A DNA stretch of 64,000 nt from Desulfoluna butyratoxydans (lineage in GTDB: Bacteria > Desulfobacterota > Desulfobacteria > Desulfobacterales > Desulfolunaceae), in assembly GCF_900699765.1 (NCBI RefSeq), contig NZ_CAADHO010000001.1, positions 992,001 through 1,056,000 of the forward strand, given 5' to 3'. The notes beneath the pieces are model-generated. The model was given only the letters and a program-made list of their open reading frames with translations, was not told the DNA's origin and ran no database searches. Made by a program: the position numbers and the translations under genes. Positions 34,440-43,338 of this stretch are shown here, piece by piece; position 1 is the stretch's first letter, and each line of letters opens with the position of its first letter.

Positions 34440-34868
34440 CTAGGCGTCTTCGGTGCCTTTCTTGGCGGGAAGGGGGACCTTGAACAGGGGGACACCCTCT
34501 TTTTCGAGGACTTTTTCCTCTTCCGGGGAACTCACCCCCCGGATGTTCCGGGGCTCGGAAACGCCGTAGTGGATTTTCAGGGCTTCCTTGGCAAAGTTGG
34601 CCCCCACGTCGTCAAAGTTCTGCTCCATGAACTCCACGATCTTGGCGCTGACGTCTCCCACGGCAAGGCCGCTGCTCTGCCGGGGACCCGACGGGGCGTT
34701 CACCGCCTTGGGGATGGCAAAGGTGCTGGGAACGATAAACACGTTTCTGTTGTCGCAAAAGGGACAGGTAACCAGCCCCTGTTTCTGCTGGTCTTCAAAG
34801 GCTGTCTTGTCGTCGAACCACCCTTCAAAGGTATGTCCGTTGGCACACTGCAGGTCAAAGGCTATCAT
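34440..34868 (-). CDS. DUF1178 family protein
   Basis: A 142-residue protein starting MIAFDLQCANGHTFEGWFDD. Cys8 and a following CPFC pair (near residue 34) probably form a zinc-ribbon-like site. VKAL/AVNAP and a C-terminal EEEKVLEKEGVPLFKVPLP tail match DUF1178, a conserved proteobacterial family of unknown function. ATG 34868 has GGTGAT just upstream and gives the family's usual N-terminus; a frame extending 12 codons further is unlikely. Confidence 0.85.
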   Translation of the reverse strand: MIAFDLQCANGHTFEGWFDDKTAFEDQQKQGLVTCPFCDNRNVFIVPSTFAIPKAVNAPSGPRQSSGLAVGDVSAKIVEFMEQNFDDVGANFAKEALKIHYGVSEPRNIRGVSSPEEEKVLEKEGVPLFKVPLPAKKGTEDA

Positions 34869-34995
34869 ACTATCACCGGTATCGATGGGATCGCTAATGA
34901 TCAAATATAGGGTTTACGCGGAATCCGGCCGTCATGGAACGGGTATACATACCATACTTGAACCATGGGTAAACAGTGATTTTTTCCTTCCAATG

Positions 34996-35050
34996 GGGCG
35001 GTGAGTTTGTATATGGTAAACCATCCCGAGGGGTGGGAACCACACCGCCC
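34996..35050 (+). promoter_or_regulatory. Possible structured RNA element in 450-base spacer
   Basis: In the spacer 34869-35312, GGGCGGTG (34996-35003) pairs perfectly with CACCGCCC (35043-35050). The 39 enclosed bases contain a smaller CCATCCC/GGGTGG hairpin. I do not recognise it as a known riboswitch class. It lies about 260 bases before the TIGR04211 gene. The rest of this spacer shows nothing I can name. Confidence 0.3.
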
Positions 35051-35312
35051 AGATGACGATACGCCATCGCCACGGGAGATAATGTTTTAGTTAAATTGGG
35101 ATGTCCATCTGGACCGCTTCAACGGTTCACCAGGGGAACGGAAAAGGCGGGTTGCGCCCATGCACCTTTCCGGGCCCCTTAAATATTGACAACACCGGAA
35201 CGCCTATCCGAACCATGAACCCGGAAAGGGGCACAACGTCACTTTCCGAAGGTCCCGTTCCAATGCCCCTCACGTGCTCTTGATCCAGGGGCCCAACGCG
35301 CAGGAGTCAACC

Positions 35313-35945
35313 ATGAAAATCAAAGCTCTCATTACAGCTTGTCTGCTCTTTTCCGCGGCACCGGCCGCAGCCCAAACCCTGTACATCACCGACCGTATCA
35401 ACGCGACCTTTCGCGGCGGCCCGGGGACCGAGTACAGCATCCTGAGGGGACTGCCCTCGGGCACGGCCGTGGAGGTCGTCGAGGATGGGGAGAAGTGGAC
35501 CCGTGTCACCGTGGACGGAGAGGCCGAAGGCTGGGTACTGACCCAGTGGCTGGTCCCCACCCCCACCAAAGGGGTGCTCCTTGACAAGCTCCAGGCCAAG
35601 CACGACCGGGTCCTCAAATCCCGCACCGAGCTGAAGGGCCAGCTGGCAGAGCTGAAGAAAGAGAACAACGAGCTGAAAAAGAACCTGACCGACACGGAAA
35701 AACGCGCCACCGAATCCGGCCAGGCGTATCAGGAACTCAAAAAGAAATCCGGCAACTTCCTGCAGCTGGAAGAGGACTACAAGGAGACCAAGAACCAGCT
35801 GGCCAACCTCTCCAAAAAGGCGGACATCTTAAACGACCGCCTGGCCAAGAAGAACATGATCTGGTTCCTGGCCGGAGCCGGAGTCCTGCTCGTGGGCTTT
35901 ATCATCGGCTCCAGCTCCCGAAAGAAGAGAAGTTCATATTATTAA
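35313..35945 (+). CDS. TIGR04211 family SH3-domain membrane-anchored protein
   Basis: A 210-residue envelope protein. A signal peptide (MKIKALITACLLFSAAPAAAQ) is followed by a bacterial SH3 domain (about 23-85; LYITDRINATFRGGPGTEY, GWVLTQWL), a long coiled coil (about 95-180, LKGQLAELKKENNELKKN), and a C-terminal membrane helix IWFLAGAGVLLVGFIIGS followed by basic residues. This order is that of TIGR04211 proteins (E. coli YgiM-like); they probably bind the wall near the inner membrane. AGGAG is eight bases before the ATG. Confidence 0.88.
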   Translation: MKIKALITACLLFSAAPAAAQTLYITDRINATFRGGPGTEYSILRGLPSGTAVEVVEDGEKWTRVTVDGEAEGWVLTQWLVPTPTKGVLLDKLQAKHDRVLKSRTELKGQLAELKKENNELKKNLTDTEKRATESGQAYQELKKKSGNFLQLEEDYKETKNQLANLSKKADILNDRLAKKNMIWFLAGAGVLLVGFIIGSSSRKKRSSYY

Positions 35946-36083
35946 TGTAGGGGATGCGTCCCGCCCGGGACTGCCCGCTGCGGGACCGCCCCTTTTAATA
36001 AAGATGTCATGGGGCCTCTGCCGGCCGTGCCCGGATAACACGCATCGCACAGCGTCACGATTTTCATCGTTACCGAGGCCTTT

Positions 36084-37724
36084 ATGAACATCACGTCTGA
36101 TTTTCTCGTTATCGGGTCCGGCGTCGCCGGACTCACCTTCGCCCTGAAAGTCGCCGAACACGGCACCGTCACCGTCGTTACCAAAAAGGCGGTCTCCGAA
36201 AGCAACACCGCTTACGCCCAAGGGGGCGTGGCCGCCGTCCAGAGCGACATCGACTCCTTTGACCTTCACATCAAAGACACCCTTGACGCCGGGGACGGCC
36301 TCTGCAACCGGGATGTGGTGGACATGGTGGTCACCCAGGGCCCCGAACGCGTCAAGGAGCTCATCGACCTCGGGGTCAAGTTCAGCCTCTGCGACGACGA
36401 TGCCCACAGGGCGCCCGGCACCGACTACGACCTGGGTCGCGAAGGGGGTCACTCGGAAAAGCGGGTCCTCCACGCAGAGGACATGACCGGCCGGGAGATC
36501 GAACGCGCCCTGGTGGAGCAGGTCCGCGCCACCCCCGCCATCACCCTCCTGGAAGAGCACATCGCCATCGACCTCATCACCGTCTCCACCCGGGTCAAAA
36601 GCGGGATGATCACCACCACCCGGGATACCACCTGCTGCGGGGCCTACGTCCTGGACAAGGCCGCCGACACCGTCAAAACCATCGCCGCCAAGGTGACGGT
36701 CCTGGCCTGCGGGGGCTCGGGCAAGGTCTACCTCTACACCAGCAACCCGGACGTGGCCACAGGCGACGGCATTGCCATGGCCTGGCGGGCAGGGGCCTCC
36801 GTGGCCAACATGGAGTTCATGCAGTTTCACCCCACCTGCCTTTACCACCCGGAGGCCAAGAACTTCCTCATCTCCGAGGCCGTGCGCGGGGAAGGGGCCG
36901 TGCTGAAAAACGAAAAGGGCGAATGCTTCATGGAGAAGTACGACCCCTTGAAGGACCTGGCCTGCCGGGACAAGGTCTCCCGGGCCATCGACTCCGAGCT
37001 TAAAACCAGCGGGGCCGACTCGGTGTTTCTGGACATCTCCCACAAGGACCCCGCCTTTGTCAAAAAACGCTTCCCCAACCTCTGGCGACAGGGTCTGAAG
37101 TTCGGCTTCGACATGACCAAAGACCCCATCCCGGTGGTGCCCGCCGCCCACTACATGTGCGGCGGGGTGGCCACCGACCTGGACGGGCGCAGCGACATCA
37201 AGCACCTCTACGCCATCGGAGAAACGGCCTGCACGGGCCTCCACGGCGCCAACCGCCTGGCCAGCAACTCCCTTCTGGAAGCCCTGGTCTACGCCCACAA
37301 CGCCGCGGCCAGTGCCATCGAAGACGCCAGGGCCTGGAAGGCATCGGACGTTCAGCTCCCCCGCTGGGACGACGTGGGCGCCACCGACAGCGACGAGGTG
37401 AGCCTTCTCACCACCAACTGGGACGAAATCCGCCGCTTCATGTGGAACTATGTGGGCGTGGTGCGGTCGGACAAGCGCCTCTCCCGGGCCCTGAACCGCA
37501 TCGAAAACATCCAGAGCGAGATCCGGGAGTACTACTGGAACTTCCGCGTCACCGCCGACCTCATCGAACTGAGGAACATCGCCGTGGTGGCCGAGCTCAT
37601 CATCCGAAGCGCCATGAAAAGGCGCGAATCCCGGGGGCTCCACTACACCATCAACTGCCCCGAGAAAAACGACGCCGCATGGCTGCGGGAGACCGTGCTG
37701 AAACGCACCCTCACCAACATATAA
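36084..37724 (+). CDS. nadB: L-aspartate oxidase
   Basis: A 546-residue FAD enzyme that oxidises aspartate to iminoaspartate for NAD synthesis; in anaerobes fumarate serves as electron acceptor. The FAD dinucleotide motif is VIGSGVAGLTFALKVAEHG near the N-terminus. Family-specific segments are NTAYAQGGVAAV, HPTCLYHP, RGEGA and HGANRLASNSLLEALVYA. Length equals typical NadB and differs from succinate dehydrogenase flavoproteins. GAGG lies six bases before ATG 36084. nadA/nadC are not adjacent. Confidence 0.94.
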   Translation: MNITSDFLVIGSGVAGLTFALKVAEHGTVTVVTKKAVSESNTAYAQGGVAAVQSDIDSFDLHIKDTLDAGDGLCNRDVVDMVVTQGPERVKELIDLGVKFSLCDDDAHRAPGTDYDLGREGGHSEKRVLHAEDMTGREIERALVEQVRATPAITLLEEHIAIDLITVSTRVKSGMITTTRDTTCCGAYVLDKAADTVKTIAAKVTVLACGGSGKVYLYTSNPDVATGDGIAMAWRAGASVANMEFMQFHPTCLYHPEAKNFLISEAVRGEGAVLKNEKGECFMEKYDPLKDLACRDKVSRAIDSELKTSGADSVFLDISHKDPAFVKKRFPNLWRQGLKFGFDMTKDPIPVVPAAHYMCGGVATDLDGRSDIKHLYAIGETACTGLHGANRLASNSLLEALVYAHNAAASAIEDARAWKASDVQLPRWDDVGATDSDEVSLLTTNWDEIRRFMWNYVGVVRSDKRLSRALNRIENIQSEIREYYWNFRVTADLIELRNIAVVAELIIRSAMKRRESRGLHYTINCPEKNDAAWLRETVLKRTLTNI

Positions 37725-37757
37725 GACAGGAACAACGTAACTGTTCAGCTCAAACAA

Positions 37758-37809
37758 GCCTCCGGCGGCCCTGCCGGGGGCCAAACCTTTGAAAAGTTTG
37801 ACAAACAGG
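37758..37809 (+). repeat. Dispersed repeat module B (copy)
   Basis: GCCTCCGGCGGCCCTGCCGG and CCAAACCTTTGAAAAGTTTG ending ACAAACAGG, 33 bases after nadB. Confidence 0.85.
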
Positions 37810-37867
37810 CCTTAAGCAAGTCGTTCCAGGCTTCGCCGAAATAGGTTCGACTTTTTCGGTCCATTGG

Positions 37868-37917
37868 GGATATTTTTTACGGAGTTTTTTTCATAAAAGC
37901 GCCTCCGGCGGCAAGGT
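37868..37917 (+). repeat. Variant of module A joined to element border
   Basis: TTTTTTACGGAGTTTTTTTC and ATAAAAGCGCCTCCGGCGG resemble module A but the border appears in the opposite sense, an example of the mosaic structure of the family. Confidence 0.6.
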
Positions 37918-37928
37918 GGCCAAAAGAT

Positions 37929-37965
37929 AAAAAGGGCCATGGAGATCAACTCCATGGCCCTTTTG
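37929..37965. terminator. Strong bidirectional terminator after nadB
   Basis: A perfect palindrome AAAAGGGCCATGGAG / CTCCATGGCCCTTTT with a 5-base loop ATCAA (37945-37949). A-run and T-run on either side allow termination of both nadB and nrdJ transcripts. Confidence 0.85.
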
Positions 37966-38234
37966 TGTCTGATTCGTAAAAATGACTTAACAGCCTGTTG
38001 CCTGACATTCTGCAGGGTGTGCTTGCGCACCATCTGTTCGGAAAACCGACGCCTTTTGCCATGTCTATGCTGCGTGAAGGTCACCCGTGCATGGGGCTTC
38101 ATGACCGTTACGATCCTTCGGCGGTGCGCAAGCGCACCCTACCTCACATCCCCTGCACCGTCGGCAACGCGTCACACTCTCATAGGGGTGCGCTTTCCCC
38201 CGAGGACTCCGCCAGCCCCCGTACAAGCAACGAC

Positions 38235-38408
38235 ATCGTATCCTCTTACGTCGAAGCATGTGATGCCGCCCGCACAAATCATCTGCGTTTATGTCGGGCG
38301 AAGCCCGAGCCGAAGGCGTATGCGCATTTTCCTGAGGAACGAAGGAAAATGCGCATACGCAATAAGCTTTCGAGGTGGCTCACCTCGCCGCCGGAGGCGC
38401 GCTTTTGG
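38235..38408 (-). repeat. Long palindromic element with conserved-loop hairpin (copy 5)
   Basis: Parallel to 19515-19710: TTACGTCGAAGCA, CCCGCACAAATCATC, TCGGGCGAAGCCCGA, then the hairpin GCGTATGCGCATTTTCC (38316-38332), GAGGAACGA loop (38334-38342), GGAAAATGCGCATACGC (38344-38360), TAAGCTTTCGAGGTGG and CGCCGCCGGAGGC. The stem is 18 bp and perfect. The preceding 37980-38230 region holds two further hairpins (GGTGTGCTTGCGCACC and GGTGCGCAAGCGCACC) and no gene. Confidence 0.85.
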
Positions 38409-38427
38409 CTTTTACACTTTCAACCCA

Positions 38428-40653
38428 TCACCCGCACTTGGTGTACCCGCAGAGATGGCAAGTGACGCACCCTTCTTCGTGGGCCATGGCGCCGCCGCAG
38501 TCCGGGCAGGGGTCGTCGATGAGGGAGGGCTCCACCTTGACGCCGTTTGCCGGGCCTTTGCCTTTGAGGTAGCGTTTCTCCAGCACCCGGCCGATGGCAT
38601 CGGGGATGGAGAGAACCCGGCCCCCTTTCTGGAACACGGCGTGCTCGCCGCCGATGCCTTTCACCTGGTGGATGATCTCGGAGACGTCCACCCCGGAGCG
38701 AAGGGCCAGGGAGATGAGCCGTCCGATGGCTTCGGTCTTGGCCGTGGTGGATTTGCCGGACTTACCGATGGTGGCAAACACCTCAAAGGGGCGGCCGTCC
38801 ATCTCGGTGACGGTGACGTAGAGCTGGCCCATGCCGGTGCCGATCTTGGAGGTGAAACCTTCCAGGATCTCGGGACGCTCCAGCACCCTGTGGGAGGGCT
38901 CGGCCGGGGCCGCCTCTTTTTTGGCGTCGGAGACGGAGAGGACCTGGTTTTCCTTGCTTCCGTCCCGGTAGATGGTGACCCCTTTGCAGCAGAGGTCAAA
39001 GGCCATGTCGTAGATGTCCCGCACCTCGTCTTCGCTGGCCTGCCTGGGCAGGTTCACGGTTTTGGAAACGGCGTTGTCCGTGTGGTTCTGGAAGGCCGCC
39101 TGCATGCGGATGTGCCACTCCGGGGAGACGTCGTGGGCGGTGACGAACACGGCCCTTACATCCTCGGGGATCTCCTCCATGTGAGCGATGGTGCCGACCT
39201 TGGCGATGCGGGCCATGAGCTCGTCGCTGTAAAAACCCCGGGCTCGCGCCGTGGCTTCGAACAGGGGGTTCACCTCCACCAGTTCGTCTCCGTCCATCAC
39301 CCGCCGCACAAAGGAGAGGGCAAACACCGGCTCGATGCCGCTGGAGCACCCTGCGATGATGCTTAAGGTCCCGGTGGGGGCGATGGTGGTGCAGGTGGCG
39401 TTGCGGTACGCCCGGGCCTCATCCCCTTTGAAGACGCTCTTGTCGATGTTGGGAAAGGCCCCCCGGGAGACGGCCAGGTGCCTGGAGGCCTCGTGGGCTT
39501 CGGCCTGGACAAAGCCCATGACCTTTTCCGCCAGGGCCACGGCCTCGTCCGAGTTGTAGGGAATTCCCATCATGAACAGAAGATCGGCAAAGCCCATGAC
39601 CCCCAGCCCGATTTTCCGGTTGCCCTTGACCATCTCGTCGATGGCGGCAAGGGGGTAGCGGCTCATCTCAATGGTGTCGTCCAAAAAGCGTACGGCAAGC
39701 CAGACGGTCTCCTTGAGGGCCTCGTAATCCACCCGCGTTTTGCCTCCCTGGACCGCCACGCACCGGGAGAGGTTCACAGACCCCAGGTTGCACGCCTCCA
39801 TGGGCAGCAGGGGCTGCTCCCCGCACGGGTTGGTGGACTCGATCTCCCCGATCTCCGGGGTGGGGTTGTCCCGGTTGATGCGGTCCAGAAAGACGATGCC
39901 GGGGTCCCCGTTGAACCAGGCCTGATGGATGAGGGTCTCGTAGACGGTGCGGGCGTCCAAAGAGCCCCGGGGCTCTCCGTTGCGGGGATCGATGAGGTCA
40001 TAGGCCTCCCCCTGGCGCACCGCCTGCATAAAGGCGTCGGTGACCCCCACGGAGATGTTGAAGTTGTTCAGGGCTTCGTTGTCCTCTTTGCAGCCGATGA
40101 ACTCCAGGATATCGGGATGATCCACCCGCAAAATGGCCATGTTGGCCCCCCGCCGGGTGCCCCCCTGCTTCACCTGCTCGGTGGCGGTGTTGAAAATCTT
40201 CATAAAGGAGACCGGCCCCGAGGCCACGCCCCCGGTGGAGCCCACCCGGCAGTTCTTGGCCCTGAGCCGCGAAAAGGAGAAGCCCGTGCCACCGCCGGAC
40301 TTGTGGATCAGGGCCGCATTCTTCACCGCATCGAAGATCCCCTCAAGGCTGTCGTCCACGGGCAGCACAAAGCAGGCCGCCAGCTGCCCCAGATCATTGC
40401 CTGCGTTCATCAGGGTGGGGGAGTTGGGCAGAAATTTGAACTCCGTCATCACACGGTAAAACGCCTCGGCAACCTCCGAGGGATCAAGACCGTCCTCGTA
40501 GTATCCTTCTGCCTCGGCAATACAGCTTGCCACGCGCTGGAAAAGCTCTTCGGGCGTCTCCTCAAGATTCCCGGCGGGATCCTTTTTCAGGTACCGTCTC
40601 TCAAGGACCGTTCGTGTATTGTCCGATATTTTCAACATACCGCTCTCTTTCAT
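38428..40653 (-). CDS. nrdJ: Adenosylcobalamin-dependent (class II) ribonucleotide reductase
   Basis: A 741-residue class II reductase making deoxynucleotides without oxygen. The active-site strand STNPCGEQPLLPMEACNLGS holds the thiyl-radical Cys and the N-x-C-x-E residues. LPNSPTLMNAG binds substrate, and the C-terminus carries zinc-ribbon cysteines (CPDCGG, GCVTCHLCGYTKCG). It needs B12, consistent with an anaerobe. ATG 40653 has AGAGGG six bases upstream; ATGs at 40680 and 40698 are less well placed. The promoter with NrdR boxes lies about 300 bases upstream, giving a long leader without a recognisable cobalamin riboswitch. Confidence 0.93.
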   Translation of the reverse strand: MKESGMLKISDNTRTVLERRYLKKDPAGNLEETPEELFQRVASCIAEAEGYYEDGLDPSEVAEAFYRVMTEFKFLPNSPTLMNAGNDLGQLAACFVLPVDDSLEGIFDAVKNAALIHKSGGGTGFSFSRLRAKNCRVGSTGGVASGPVSFMKIFNTATEQVKQGGTRRGANMAILRVDHPDILEFIGCKEDNEALNNFNISVGVTDAFMQAVRQGEAYDLIDPRNGEPRGSLDARTVYETLIHQAWFNGDPGIVFLDRINRDNPTPEIGEIESTNPCGEQPLLPMEACNLGSVNLSRCVAVQGGKTRVDYEALKETVWLAVRFLDDTIEMSRYPLAAIDEMVKGNRKIGLGVMGFADLLFMMGIPYNSDEAVALAEKVMGFVQAEAHEASRHLAVSRGAFPNIDKSVFKGDEARAYRNATCTTIAPTGTLSIIAGCSSGIEPVFALSFVRRVMDGDELVEVNPLFEATARARGFYSDELMARIAKVGTIAHMEEIPEDVRAVFVTAHDVSPEWHIRMQAAFQNHTDNAVSKTVNLPRQASEDEVRDIYDMAFDLCCKGVTIYRDGSKENQVLSVSDAKKEAAPAEPSHRVLERPEILEGFTSKIGTGMGQLYVTVTEMDGRPFEVFATIGKSGKSTTAKTEAIGRLISLALRSGVDVSEIIHQVKGIGGEHAVFQKGGRVLSIPDAIGRVLEKRYLKGKGPANGVKVEPSLIDDPCPDCGGAMAHEEGCVTCHLCGYTKCG

Positions 40654-40942
40654 GATTCCCTCTCGCGTTGTCGCTGTCATCTTCTCTCCGTTATTCACAG
40701 GTCATCTCAACCGAATTTTATCATGTATGTTCCCCCCGGTGTCACCTGAAAGGAGTCGGAACCCCATGGGGGGAACCAACACACCGGACACCCGAGCAGG
40801 CAGGAGAATCAAAGAGAATCACCTCTCTTTTTTCTCTCCCATGGGCCGCAACCCGCTTTTTTTTTTACTGGATGGGTGTTGTCAGGAAAACGCCTCCGGG
40901 AACACCGGCTGTCTCTGGATGGGCTCAACTGCTCTAAACGCC

Positions 40943-40970
40943 ATTTTAGCACAAGATATAGTGGCGTCAA
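40943..40970 (-). promoter_or_regulatory. nrdJ promoter with NrdR box in its spacer
   Basis: On the minus strand TTGACG (40965-40970), a 16-base spacer and TAAAAT (40943-40948). The spacer is almost exactly the NrdR box CACAAGATATAGTGG (40950-40964, plus-strand reading). Confidence 0.75.
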
Positions 40971-40995
40971 GATCAATTTACGCAGCATATAGCGG
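40950..40995. promoter_or_regulatory. Pair of NrdR boxes
   Basis: Box 1 CACAAGATATAGTGG (40950-40964) and box 2 CGCAGCATATAGCGG (40981-40995) match the NrdR consensus CACAATATATAGTGT; box 2 keeps symmetry with CGC/GCG ends. Their centres are 31 bases apart, three helical turns, as in known nrd promoters. Confidence 0.8.
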
Positions 40996-40997
40996 CA

Positions 40998-41026
40998 TTG
41001 ACATGGTTTTGGTCGGCTGCTATCGT
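40998..41026 (+). promoter_or_regulatory. Candidate promoter of the thioesterase gene
   Basis: TTGACA (40998-41003), a 17-base spacer and TATCGT (41021-41026), pointing toward the thioesterase gene 220 bases away. Its -35 lies directly beside NrdR box 2. Confidence 0.5.
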
Positions 41027-41246
41027 TCTGAGTTTACCGAGACAACACAACCATGACTGACGGTAAGGGGATCGGGACCATGACAGGGAAGACACGCGGT
41101 ACACAACCGCTCCAGACGATGCAATCCGCCATCGTAACGAGGCCTTGAACGCCCACCCAGGCAAGAGGTATCGGCCATGGCCTTTCCCCTTTGCCGAATC
41201 CCGGATTCAGGCAGCCCAGCCCCCCGCCACGCCAACGGAGAGCCAC

Positions 41247-41642
41247 ATGAAAAACCACACCGAGATCAAAGTCAGGGGCTATCACCTGGACCTGTACGGC
41301 CACGTCAACAACGCACGCTACCTCGAATTCATCGAAGAAGCCCGATGGGCCCTTTTTGAGGAACACCTGGGCAACCTGGCGGCTAAGGGGTACTCCTTTT
41401 TTGTCGTGAACATCAACATCAGCTACCAGAGCCCCGCCACCCTGGGGGACACCCTGGAGATCGACAGCCGCATCACCCGCTTCGGGGGCAAGAGCTGCAC
41501 CCTCAGGCAGACCATGACCAAAAAAGGCACGGCCACCCCCGTGGTGGAGGCCGATGTCACCTTTGTCATCGCCGGTCCCGAAGGCCGCGCCCTGCCCGTG
41601 GAAGGGGACATTAGAGAGATGCTGGCCCCCTTTGCCGCGTAA
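41247..41642 (+). CDS. Acyl-CoA thioesterase (4HBT/YbgC-like hot-dog)
   Basis: A 131-residue hot-dog-fold thioesterase. The signature HLDLYGHVNNARYLEFIEEAR (Asp as catalytic acid, then GHVNNARY) is that of the YbgC/FadM/4-hydroxybenzoyl-CoA thioesterase family. It hydrolyses acyl-CoA esters; chain length cannot be predicted. ATG 41247 has GGAGAG four bases upstream; a longer frame from 41145 is unlike the family. A border-type palindrome terminator follows. Confidence 0.88.
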   Translation: MKNHTEIKVRGYHLDLYGHVNNARYLEFIEEARWALFEEHLGNLAAKGYSFFVVNINISYQSPATLGDTLEIDSRITRFGGKSCTLRQTMTKKGTATPVVEADVTFVIAGPEGRALPVEGDIREMLAPFAA

Positions 41643-41654
41643 AGACCCAAACAA

Positions 41655-41679
41655 GCCTCCGGCAGAGCCGCCGGAGGCA
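41655..41679 (+). terminator. Minimal border palindrome acting as terminator
   Basis: GCCTCCGGCAGAGCCGCCGG with AGGC: the two element borders face each other with only six bases between, the smallest form of the dispersed family. A T-run (TTGTTCTT) follows at a distance. Confidence 0.65.
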
Positions 41680-41777
41680 TTGGTCTTGTGTGTTTTGTTC
41701 TTATGCCGCCGCGTAACGCCCTCCCAGGGGCGGACGCCCCGTCGCCACCTGTTTACGCAATGGATAAATGAGCCGCA

Positions 41778-43196
41778 ATGAAAGAGCATTCCCCCGGAAA
41801 ATGGACGGTTTTCGCGCTGGTCACCACGGGCAGCTTCATGTCCACCCTGGATTCCAGCATTGTCAACGTGGCCCTGCCCACCCTCATGGGCAGGCTGAAC
41901 ACCACCATGGTCACCATCGAATGGGTGGTGCTCATCTACCTCATCGCCTTTACCTCCCTGATCCTGAGTTTCGGGCGGCTGAGCGACATTGTGGGGCGCC
42001 GCATGGTCCTGGTGGGGGGCCACGGCCTTTTTACCCTCTCCTCCCTGCTCTGCGCCCTCTCCCCGTCCGTGGGTGCCCTCATCGCCGCCCGGGCCCTCCA
42101 GGGCACGGGGGCGGCCATGATCATGTCCTGCAGCCAGGCCCTCATCGTGGACGCCTTTCCGGAAAACGAGCGTGGCAAGGCTTTAGGCAGCATCGCCACG
42201 GTGGTGGCAGCAGGCCTTACCTCGGGCCCTGCCGTGGGCGGATTTATTCTCACCCATTTTTCGTGGCGGATGATCTTTGCCGTCAACATCCCCGTGGGGC
42301 TCACCGTGGCGGTTCTGGCCGCGCGTATCCTCAAGGGTTCCGAGGCCGACACCCGGCGCGACGAGCCCTTTGACCTGCCCGGTGGCCTGCTCATCGCCCT
42401 GTCCTGCGGGGCGCTCTTCACCGGCCTCACCCACGCCCACGCCTGGGGCTACACATCCTTCCGGGTCCTTGGCCTCACCGGCACAGCCATTGCCCTGGCC
42501 CTGGTCTTCGTGGCCCACGAAAACCGGACCGCCCACCCGGTCATGGATCCCAGCCTTTTTAAGGAGCGCATCTTCCGGCTGCCGGTGCTCTCGGCCATCA
42601 CCCTTTATACGGCCCTGTTCACCATGGTCTTTCTCATGCCCTTTTACCTGCTCTTTCCCATGGGCTACTCCGAAGCCCAGGTGGGCACCGTCATGACGAT
42701 TCCCTTTGCCCTGCTCTTTGTGGTGCCCCCCTTTTCCGGCGCCCTGGCCGATCGCATGGGCTCGCGGATCCTCTGTGTCCTGGGCATGGGCATCCTCAGT
42801 CTGGCCCTGGCCCTGCTGGCCTGGCCCACGGAGGTCACGGCCTTTCCCCCCATTGCGTTCAAGCTGGCCCTGGCCGGCTTTGGCGTGGCCCTTTTCCTTC
42901 CTCCGAACAACACCACCATCATGAGCTCGGTGCCCGCTCCCCGACGGGGCGTGGCCAGCAGCGTGGTGGGTGCCGCACGGAACCTGGGCATGGTCACGGG
43001 TGTGGCCCTTGCAGGGGCGGTCTTTAACCACACCTACACGGCCCTGTCCGGGGCCAACGGGCTCTCCACCTACACCCAGGCACTGCAGGGCCCCTTTCTC
43101 ACGGCCTTCCGCTACGCCCTCTTCTGCGGCGCAGCCACAGCAGCCCTGGGCAGCCTTCTGGCCTGGCTACGGGGGCCGGACACTCCGGCCAGGTGA
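41778..43196 (+). CDS. MFS efflux transporter, DHA2 (14-TM, EmrB/QacA) type
   Basis: A 472-residue membrane protein with about 14 hydrophobic segments. Opening motif STLDSSIVNVALPTL and motif A GRLSDIVGRRM place it in the drug:proton antiporter-2 family. A second motif (GALADRMGSRI) occurs in the C-terminal half. Substrate unknown; no membrane-fusion partner gene is adjacent. The start ATG 41778 lacks a strong Shine-Dalgarno. A second DHA2 transporter lies at 59.9-61.4 kb, but the two are not close in sequence. Confidence 0.9.
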   Translation: MKEHSPGKWTVFALVTTGSFMSTLDSSIVNVALPTLMGRLNTTMVTIEWVVLIYLIAFTSLILSFGRLSDIVGRRMVLVGGHGLFTLSSLLCALSPSVGALIAARALQGTGAAMIMSCSQALIVDAFPENERGKALGSIATVVAAGLTSGPAVGGFILTHFSWRMIFAVNIPVGLTVAVLAARILKGSEADTRRDEPFDLPGGLLIALSCGALFTGLTHAHAWGYTSFRVLGLTGTAIALALVFVAHENRTAHPVMDPSLFKERIFRLPVLSAITLYTALFTMVFLMPFYLLFPMGYSEAQVGTVMTIPFALLFVVPPFSGALADRMGSRILCVLGMGILSLALALLAWPTEVTAFPPIAFKLALAGFGVALFLPPNNTTIMSSVPAPRRGVASSVVGAARNLGMVTGVALAGAVFNHTYTALSGANGLSTYTQALQGPFLTAFRYALFCGAATAALGSLLAWLRGPDTPAR

Positions 43197-43338
43197 CCCC
43201 GGTGTGATCCAGCACATAGACGGATTGAAAACCAGCCGTGTAAGCTGCGTCTTCACTGCCGGTAAGGTGGGGACGCCTTGAAGCCCCGGCCCGGATATTT
43301 CACGAGAACGCCTGACGGCTCACACCAGGAGATCGCCC

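Noticed and set aside
37980..38230. Remnant of a transposase gene upstream of the long element
   Set aside because: Short frames with Arg/Cys-rich sequence exist, but no recognisable transposase motif; the two inverted GGTGCGC hairpins are all that can be supported.
40660..40942. Cobalamin riboswitch in the nrdJ leader
   Set aside because: A B12-dependent enzyme made this plausible, but I cannot find the B12 box or the conserved core; only a GGTGTT/AACACC hairpin and homopolymer runs are present.
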